From the NCBI GenBank assembly GCA_003116995.1, contig BDSL01000002.1:1696001-1760000 (forward strand): a stretch of 64,000 bases of DNA. Direction: 5' to 3'. This document shows positions 57,099-64,000 of the stretch, piece after piece. Under the pieces are notes generated by a model. It was not told the origin of the DNA, did not search any database, and saw only the letters and a program-made list of their open reading frames with translations. Positions within the stretch are counted from its first letter, which is position 1, and every line of letters begins with the position of its first letter. Source of the stretch: Yamagishiella unicocca. Taxonomy: Eukaryota; Chlorophyta; Chlorophyceae; Chlamydomonadales; Volvocaceae. Made by a program: the position numbers and the translations under genes.

Positions 57099-59295
57099 GC
57101 GGTTTCGGAGCGGAGTGGACCTAGCACTGTGCACTGGCGAAGGCCGCTGGCGCGGAGGGAGCGGCGTCCCGGAGGGAGCGGAAGCGGATTCGGCTGGCCC
57201 GCCGGCAGTGGAGTGGGCGGGGAAGGGTGGCACCGTGATGACATCTGCCTGGTTGCGTGCCCAAAAGCGAGAGGGAGGGACGAGGAAGAGTGAGGAAGAG
57301 GGGAGGGGTAGTGGTGCGGTCGCTGGAGAGGGTTGTGGTGCACGGGGCTGGGGAGGAGAAAGCGGCGTTGGCGCAGCGAATTACGCGCGTCGTGGTGGCC
57401 CTAGGAGGGGTCGTGTGCGCGAACGGGGGCCTTATGGGTGCTGGGATGCTGGCGGGTGTCGCGTCGGCGGTTGTGCGAGCTGGCCTCACTCTGCGGCACC
57501 GGCGAGAGCGACTGTGTGGTAGAGGCGTGACGTGCCGTACTATTCAGCACCAGCAAAAGCGCCAGCAAGAGCACCAACAAGAGCACCAGAAAGAGCACCA
57601 GAAAGAGCACCAGAAAGAGCACCAGAAAGAGAGAGAGTGCATGCCGGGGAAGTATCGGTGGTGGCGCTGCAGGCAGCAGCGGCAGGTCCTCACGACACAC
57701 CGTGGCCGTGTCCTGCCGTGCCTGAGTTCCTCGCCGGGGGCACGGGGCCGCAGCTGCACGGGGCGCCGATCTGGCTGTTGCGCTCCTTCGGTCTGGCTCC
57801 TGCGCGTCGTGGGTCAGATATACATTACGATATCCAACGATGGTTATTGCCCCAGATAAGGGCCTGTCTTTTTTTGCGCGACTGTCGCGTTCACGTGCGG
57901 AGAACCGCCACGTCAGCAGGGCAGACCCCGCGTCAGTGGATGCGCTCCCCGCCGGCTGCTGCTATTGGCGCGCCTTGGGGCGGCGGCGGCGCGTCGAGCA
58001 TCAGCGCTGTTGATACAGCTCTCGATGACTCGCTGTATGGATTGGCATTGTGGAGGGGAGAGTGTGTGTATGTCTCTCCTACGTTCGATTCGCGGTGCGA
58101 CAGCCCATATGTCCGAAGTCAGGGGCGGGCCGCGAGGTCGGAACACGCGTTTGGAAGTACGGCGGTACTGTGCAGGGCGAGGCCGGGGCTGGCCGCCATG
58201 ACCGCCTTCGCCTGCATGTTTGCGCCTGGAAAGACCCCGTCGGTGTATGGTTTGGAAACTTAAACAGCTGAGGTTGGCTGTTGCACACGAGTAGGGGATG
58301 GCGGGTGCTGTAGCTGCATGTGCTCGTGTTTGGCTGCTCGCGCCTGTTCGGATGCGACGCCGAGGCACCAGTACCCAGGCGGGGGAGCGTAACGTGGGCT
58401 TGACGCGTGTGACGGAGGGTGCTAGTTGGTTGGTAGGCAGGTGGTTGTGGCTCCGGGCGCCCTTCTGTCTCAACCACTTGGCACGTTGGTGAAGTGGGCC
58501 GTGAGGATTGGCAGTCAAGGTGGGAAGCCAGAGGGCGAAGTGCGGGGGCGTCCGCCATTGTGGAACCCCCGCTGCAATGTTGCATGCTCCAGCTTAAGTG
58601 GCAGCAAGCACCTCGAGCGGCCGGAAAAAAATACTTTGTTGGTTTGAGGTGGGTGGCGGCTGTGTCGAGTTGGCGGCATTGAGTGTGCTAAGGCTTTGAT
58701 ATGGGCGGCAGGGGCTATAACCAAATTGGGTGTTGTTTCCCGACCTGAAGTCTGATACATAGGCGGTACTTAAAAAAGGTCAAAAACTAGTGTTTTCCCG
58801 CCCATCCTGCTGCAGGCACGGCCATTTTGACGTCCTCTTTGCAGTATGCCGCTGATCTCAAAACTTGTTCCAGTGACTTCAAACATCTTTTGGGGTCCAA
58901 ATATAGCATTAACAAGAAGTGCAAAGGTGCCAGGCCGGAACTTAGAAATGTCAAAAACTGATGTGCTGTGAGGAACCTGCGTCCCCAACTAAAACGGGCT
59001 GGGGAGCACCCCTCGCGGTGCACAGTACGCCTGCACCCCTCGGCCTGTACATGGGGCCCCGTGGCCACATGTAGGACCACCCGCAAGCCATCAATGAGCA
59101 GCACGACCCTGCACGAAGACCCGGCACCAGTCGATCGAAGCCAGAAGACCCACTACCGTATCATCGTCTCCCATCCCCGCTTCAGCATGCACACGCCCCA
59201 ACGACAATCGGGGGTGGGGCACCTCGGCGACAAATGACAACAGGTTGCATTGCAGAACATTGCATTTGCAGAACACGACGCGACGTCCTGGGGCG
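57099..59295. other. Convergent 3' interval, ZIP and coiled-coil genes
   Basis: Nearly 2.2 kb with no recognised exon. A 243-codon plus-strand frame (57532-58263) begins inside a 12-bp tandem repeat and has no protein-like features beyond that, so it is not called. No clear TGTAA was seen close to either stop. Confidence 0.5.
57541..57634. repeat. 12-bp minisatellite downstream of ZIP
   Basis: A unit of GCACCAGAAAGA repeats about five times exactly, with diverged copies before it. It starts about 440 bp past the ZIP stop, so it may be part of that 3' UTR. Confidence 0.85.
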
Positions 59296-61271
59296 TCACA
59301 TGAGCGACTGCAGCAGCTTGGCCAGCTGCGGCATCTTGGCGGCTCGCCCCTTGACCTCCTCAGCCTTCTTCCGGGCATCCGCCAGGGCGGCCTCGTTCTC
59401 CTGCACGCATGCGGTTGACGCAAGTGGGCCCCAATACGCGTGAGAGACCAGTCCTGTCTCAGTCGAGCAGCGACGGGAGGAAGAACCCGAGCAGCGTACG
59501 ACACTAAGACTCGCACCTCAGCGTCTGACGCCCCGCCGTAGCCGCTTTGGCTTAGCCGCCGAAGGTCACATTACGACCTTCGGCTGTAGTATCCCCAACC
59601 CAGTTCTCCAGCATGCACCTCAAAACGTCTGTTCTAAACGGGTTTCTCGGGCATCCACGGGTCTTCCTCGAGCCCCACCCCACACCCGGGGCGTTCTCTC
59701 TAGTCCGTCTCCAGGTGTCGGCCCGCGGGGCGCTCCGAGCCCCGTCCCGCTATAGCACTCAAAAACCGATTGAGGGAGGAAGGCTGCTCGTCCAGTACTC
59801 GCCGTACTAATCCCGGCGCCCAACACCTAGCACCCCCGCTCCCGCGCTCCCCTTGTCCTCCCACCTGCGCCAGCGCCGCGATGCGCCTCTTGACGCCCTG
59901 CTTCTTCTGCTCGCATGCCATCTTAATCTGCATCGTGGCGTTCTGCAACCCCGTGTGCTCCTCGCTGTACTGCTCCCACAGCACCGCCATGTCCTGCAGC
60001 GCCACGCCCGGGCCCCCGGGCAAACACACGACCGCGTCATTGCCTCATCACTTCTGCCTCTTAGCCTGGAGCCCACTGAAACAAGACAACTGCGGCACGC
60101 GATAGTGTTGGTAAGGTGGACGACGGGAGAGGGGATTTATTTGTGGCGTCAAGCTGCGCAATGGCTGAGCGCACATGCCCGGCCAACCCGCGCGCTAGAC
60201 AGCATTGGATCCTTGGATGCGCGACTGAGTCGCTGACCTCGCGCTTAGGCTCGATCGACATCCATCCTTCACACGCAGTCGCCATCTATCCCTCAGACCC
60301 CTCGATATCCCTTTGCCGCCTGCCATTCCACAAGCAGCTCGCTCGCAGCCACACTGGATTGGGTACTTGGTCGTCGTTCGTTTAACCCCAGGGCACTCCC
60401 GCCCTCATCGGTTGCCCTACCCTCGGTGGAAACACACACCTGGTGGTACTTGGCAGTGATTGCTTCCATTTGGGTCACCTTCTCAGTCAGGCGCTGCGTC
60501 GTCTTCGTGTAGGTGGCCTTGGCCAGCGCTGCGCTGTCCTTGGCCTCCTGTTGAGGGGGAAGGAGGACACGCAGCACCGGGCCATGTATGGCGGCGTGTG
60601 GAGCGGGGCGCGCGCGGACACGGGCGGGACCGGAGAACATTACTACCGTACACAGTACTGTACGTACATACGAATGGGCTGTAATTATGCATCTGGGTTC
60701 CAAACGCGATGCATGGGCGACCCGCGGGTCGGACTGCTGGGGAGCTGGGCCGCTGCAGGGGCCGCGCAGCATGCCCTCTGCAACCACCACCTCGCCAGAG
60801 AACTTGCCGTCGAACGATCGCAAGCGCCCGACTGACAGCAACCGCAAGCATTCCTCGGCCTAGCTGTGGCCTACCTTGGTCAAATCCATTCGGCACTTTT
60901 CTAGGCCTTGCAGCGTAAAACGCGACCCGACAGCCGTAGCCAATAGGGTCAGCTAATTACAGCCAATATCACACTCGTGGATGGCGGCCTTAAGGGGCAG
61001 TCCGCACCTTGTTGATCACCGCTTCGAGAGCGGCAATTCGCTTTTCTGCCCCCGCCTTGAAATCATCCAGCACCTGCGTCTGCTGCTTGGCTGCTGCCGC
61101 CTTTTTCTTCTCCAGGGTTTGTTGAACAACCTTTTGCAACATGAGCAGCTCCGTCTCGTCGTCCATGCTCCCTTCGTCGCCGAAGTCTAGGCCCTCATCA
61201 GCCGCAGCGGCATTGGATGCAGCTAGCATCGATGGCAGTGCAAGCGAGCGACCATCAAGGCCGCTGGTCAT
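59296..61271 (-). CDS. Small coiled-coil protein, faintly SYCP3/Cor1-like
   Basis: Five exons join, all phase 0: 61271..61008, 60952..60875, 60547..60440, 59993..59865 and 59400..59296, giving 227 residues. An acidic N-terminal part (DEGLDFGDEGSMDDETELL) is followed by almost continuous helix with heptad-like spacing: MLQKVVQQTLEKKKAAAAK, LDDFKAGAEKRIAALEAVIN, LEKCRMDLTK, KTTQRLTEKVTQMEAITAKY, LWEQYSEEHTGLQNATMQIK, and an end at LAKLLQSLM. The size, the helical layout and the closing Leu-Gln-Ser pattern recall the meiotic axis protein SYCP3 and the Cor1/Xlr family, but the match is weak and many coiled-coil proteins would look similar. Exon 2 (26 residues) depends on choosing an ATTAG acceptor. 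It is head to head with the BAR-like gene. Confidence 0.75.
59572..59682 (+). repeat. Intron repeat family 1, copy C
   Basis: Contains ACGACCTTCG, ACCCAGTTCTCCAGCATGC, CGTCTGTTCTAAACGG and GCATCCACGGGTCTTCC. It lies in intron 4 of the coiled-coil gene, antisense to it. The ACGACCTTCG block is also found at the 5' side of copy A, so the repeat is probably about 110 bp long. Confidence 0.85.
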
Positions 61272-61824
61272 GTTCGTGCTGACAGTTGCGTGCTAGAGGG
61301 AAAAGGCGCCTTAAAAACTACTGGCGAAGGTCTTAGCGTGTCCCCAAAATTCCTTCGCTGTCGGCTGTCGTGCAGGGAAGAAGCCCCGGCCCTGTGCCGG
61401 GCTGTTCTGTAGCCTGCTCTGTCCGCGGTGTGCGCACGCGTCAATACGGACCTTACGAAGTGTGGCACAGAAGGAGTTCACGAGGTCGTGGTCAAAGTTC
61501 AGCAACAATTTCCTGAGGCATGCACGCATGGGCCCGGTCAAAATACTTTTTTTGGCGCGCGGATCCAACGACAGGGTATGCGTACGGCATCGGCGAGTCA
61601 CCTCCTCGGCCAGCAGCGGTTGCGCTGTGCATCGGCCTCTCTACCTCTAGCTCACTTCCCGCGGAATCAAAGCGTCTATAGCACAAGTCCGCACTGTCAT
61701 ACTACACTCCCTAAACAGAAAGTATTATCTAGCTGCCCTCCAGACCAACAGCCACCCAGCAGCATAACGCAGACCTGGTTGGAGACTGGTTGCACCCCAC
61801 GCCCAACTCCAACCGCCAAGAAAA
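61272..61824. promoter_or_regulatory. Shared 5' interval, coiled-coil (-) and BAR-like (+)
   Basis: This 553-bp interval lies between divergent start codons. It should contain both promoters. Nothing specific was recognised. Confidence 0.5.
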
Positions 61825-64000
61825 ATGCAGAAGATTGTCGAGCAGGTGAGGATCCCGCGGGCGCTGCGCGACGTGGCTAGAGTTGACCGCGTTCCTTGTT
61901 CCTGCGGCAAGGGGCGCTGCCCCGTGGACCCGCGGGTCACCAGGCGAGTCGGGCTCTGCCCCGCCAGCGACCAGCTCGGCTCCTCCTTGCAGAAAATACG
62001 AACTCCATTTTTTCCGTCCGCACCAGCTGAGCAGTGGCCGCGCGCACCGAGGCTCCCAGGATCAGCAGCAGCCGCAGTCCAACCGCTGCGAAGTGTCGGC
62101 CCTCCATATCCGCACGAAGGCCTGGTGACCAAGATTAAACGCACCCATTATTATGGTGTCCAGCAGGCCCGGCTGCAGCAACACAAGCACCAGCAGCAGG
62201 ACAGGATCCCCAACAATGCCGGCCGCGCTCGCTCAGCCTTACCGCCGTCCCGAACCGCAGGGCCCCGCCCCCTCGCTCCCTCCCTGCCGCTCTCTCAGGC
62301 CCGGCAGTCTCTCCACGTGGGAGAGCGCACCTTCAAGCCCACCCCCAACCTGCGCAACCCGGCCATGCTAGAGGAGGCTGAGGACTTCGCGGTCCACATG
62401 GTCGGATACAAGACGTCCCTGCGCCGCTACCAGGCGGCGCTCCAGGGTGGGACATGAACGGGACGAAAGCTCCTGGGAGGCGCCGCCCTGGGACCAAGCA
62501 GCTGTCGGGACGGGGGCTTCGCAAGTGGGGGCTGGGTTTTGAGGAGGCTGGTGGGACGGGGTGGGATGGGGTGGACATCGCTGGATTGGTAGTAATGCGA
62601 GGCGATGCGGTTATTAAGAATTTTGGGGCGCAGCAAGAATTCCTTCCGCCCTCCCCCAGCAATGGTCCGGACCCACTTCCCACAGCCCCGGCTACATCCG
62701 CGCCAGCGCATCCTTTCCCTCCTATCCTCGCCCCTGTCCGACCTCGCCTCCCAACCTGGCCCCGCTCCCGCAGTATTCCTCAAGTCCCTCCCCATGGCCT
62801 CTCGCGCCAACCTGCCCCGCGTGTGGGAGCGCGTCGAGGGGGGGCTGTGCGAGCCCCTGAGACCCAACGTCAGCCACTCGCACCCCACCCGCGTGGGGGG
62901 AGACATTGACGAGGTGGGTCGGGTGGGGTTTAGGGTAGGCAGTAGGGGGCATAGAGGCGTGCCGGCGTGCGCGGGCGGGACCTTCCAAGGCTGGATAGCG
63001 GAGGAAAACATGTTTTTTTGACGTCGCGGATCGAAATAGTCAGGAGAGCGCGGGATTGAAGGGTTGGAAGGGGAGAATGTTAGGGTTTATGGATGGGTCG
63101 GGTCGCAGCGTAGGGATGCGGTGCTCTTGTCCCTCACCTTTCCACCCCCTCCACTCTCCACGGGCCCTCCACCCACCACGCAATACCCTAAAATCCCACG
63201 CTCCCTGCCCCTCGCCCAATCGTCGCCACCTCCAGGGCCTGCTGCGTGACGCGCGGGACATGTTGGAGGCGCAGCTGAACCACGACATCATGCGGCCCAT
63301 TGACCGCTGGCTGGAGAGCCTGGCGGTGGTTCGGGTGGGTGGCTGGCGGCGGTTCGGGTGGGTGGCTGGCGGTGGTGCGAGGGGGTACACCAGGGACCCG
63401 GTCGGGTCATGTGGGTTGGTGCAGTATGCAACATGTCAGCTGCATCGTGGTGTCCCATCTTGCTTATCGGTTTTGGATGCTCGTTCCCGCCCTGCTAAGC
63501 TCCGAAATCCGAACTCCGAGCGCTGCCCGCCCTCCTGAACCTCCCTACAGACCCGCATGCGCAAGCTTGAGGGCATGCGGCTGGATGTGGACGCACGACG
63601 CCGCCGGGTGCACCGCCGCTACATGCGCGCGCTGGGGAGGATGGAGCGGCGGGGTGGCGGCCGCGGGGAGGGAGCCGGCAGGCGCAGTGAGTCGACGCGG
63701 GGGCTTGGAAGCCTGTTGAGGACTGTTGATGATGGTTGCCTGCCTCCCCATTCTCTTGCGTCGGTGTCAACCGCCAACGGCCCCTCAACCCTAACTGACC
63801 CACGGGGGCTGCCTGCCTGCAACCGCCGCCGCCGCCGCCGCCGCCAGGTCACTCCGCGGGCCCCGGTCTCCGCCGCGGCGCCGCCGCTGGTGATGACATC
63901 AGCACCACCAGCTCTGACACCAGCGAAGAAGAGTACGAGCTGTCGTACGGTACGGGCGCCGTAGGGGACCGCGACGAGGAGAGCGTCCGGGCCATCCGCG
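61825..64000 (+). CDS. BAR-like domain protein, 3' end outside the window
   Basis: Six exons fit in phase: 61825..61845, 62299..62446, 62774..62913, 63236..63334, 63551..63686 and 63848 to the window edge, giving at least 232 residues. The helical part resembles a BAR domain, which binds and bends membranes: FKPTPNLRNPAMLEEAEDF, MVGYKTSLRRYQAAL, LLRDARDMLEAQLNHDIMRP with IDRWLESL, then TRMRKLEGMRLDVDARRR, close to the BAR signature in which a Lys-Leu-Glu-x-x-Arg helix precedes a charged Asp/Arg helix. After a basic Gly/Arg segment comes an acidic Ser/Thr-rich tail (SSDTSEEEYELSYG) that is cut by the edge. A role in endocytosis or vesicle traffic is likely by family but inferred. The first exon codes for only seven residues and is less sure. 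Confidence 0.75.

Noticed and set aside
57532..58263. 243-codon plus-strand frame beginning with Ala-Pro-Glu-Arg repeats
   Set aside because: The start lies in the 12-bp minisatellite downstream of the ZIP stop codon, and the remainder has no protein-like pattern or neighbouring exons.

Overview
The window looks like nuclear DNA of a volvocine green alga (Chlamydomonas/Volvox group). The genes are GC-rich and broken into many short introns, proteins are loaded with Ala/Gly/Pro/Ser low-complexity runs, TGTAA (the volvocine poly(A) signal) lies downstream of several genes, and the set combines plastid proteins (an octotricopeptide-repeat protein, SufA, a ClpR-type subunit) with tubulin machinery of a flagellate (gamma-tubulin, a tubulin tyrosine ligase-like enzyme). 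No bacterial-type operon, rRNA, tRNA, CRISPR, transposase or reverse transcriptase was recognised. Gene models were rebuilt by hand from splice sites, reading-frame phase across each junction, and remembered family motifs. No database search was possible.

Layout. 1-7.5 kb: two plus-strand genes for acidic, low-complexity proteins of unknown function (the first is cut by the window edge). 9-12.8 kb: minus-strand gene for a secreted Gln/Gly/Asn-rich protein. 14.6-19.7 kb: minus-strand OPR protein. 20.0-21.8 kb: PIG-L de-N-acetylase (+). 22.7-24.8 kb: LENG1-like RS-rich protein (-). 25.4-34.7 kb: 13-exon TTLL gene (+). 36.1-38.4 kb: B3-like protein (+). 39.4-43.4 kb: gamma-tubulin (-). 43.8-46.8 kb: TMEM45/DUF716 membrane protein (+). 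46.95-48.3 kb: SufA (+). 50.0-53.5 kb: ClpR-type subunit (-). 54.0-57.1 kb: ZIP metal transporter (+). 59.3-61.3 kb: coiled-coil protein, faintly SYCP3-like (-). 61.8 kb to the edge: BAR-like protein (+), cut by the window edge.

The genes do not form one pathway. From 19.7 kb onward most are arranged as head-to-head pairs with a short shared 5' interval (about 330-550 bp), alternating with tail-to-tail pairs. Two functional themes recur: microtubules (TTLL, gamma-tubulin) and plastid protein or cofactor homeostasis (OPR, SufA, ClpR).

The most interesting signals are a family of roughly 80-110 bp repeats found only inside introns of four genes, a perfect palindromic poly(A) signal (TGTAATTACA) between the convergent B3-like and gamma-tubulin genes, a ClpR subunit that keeps catalytic Ser and Asp but has Thr in place of His, a B3-like fold assembled from three small exons, and a TTLL enzyme with a disordered N-terminal extension of more than 1,200 residues.
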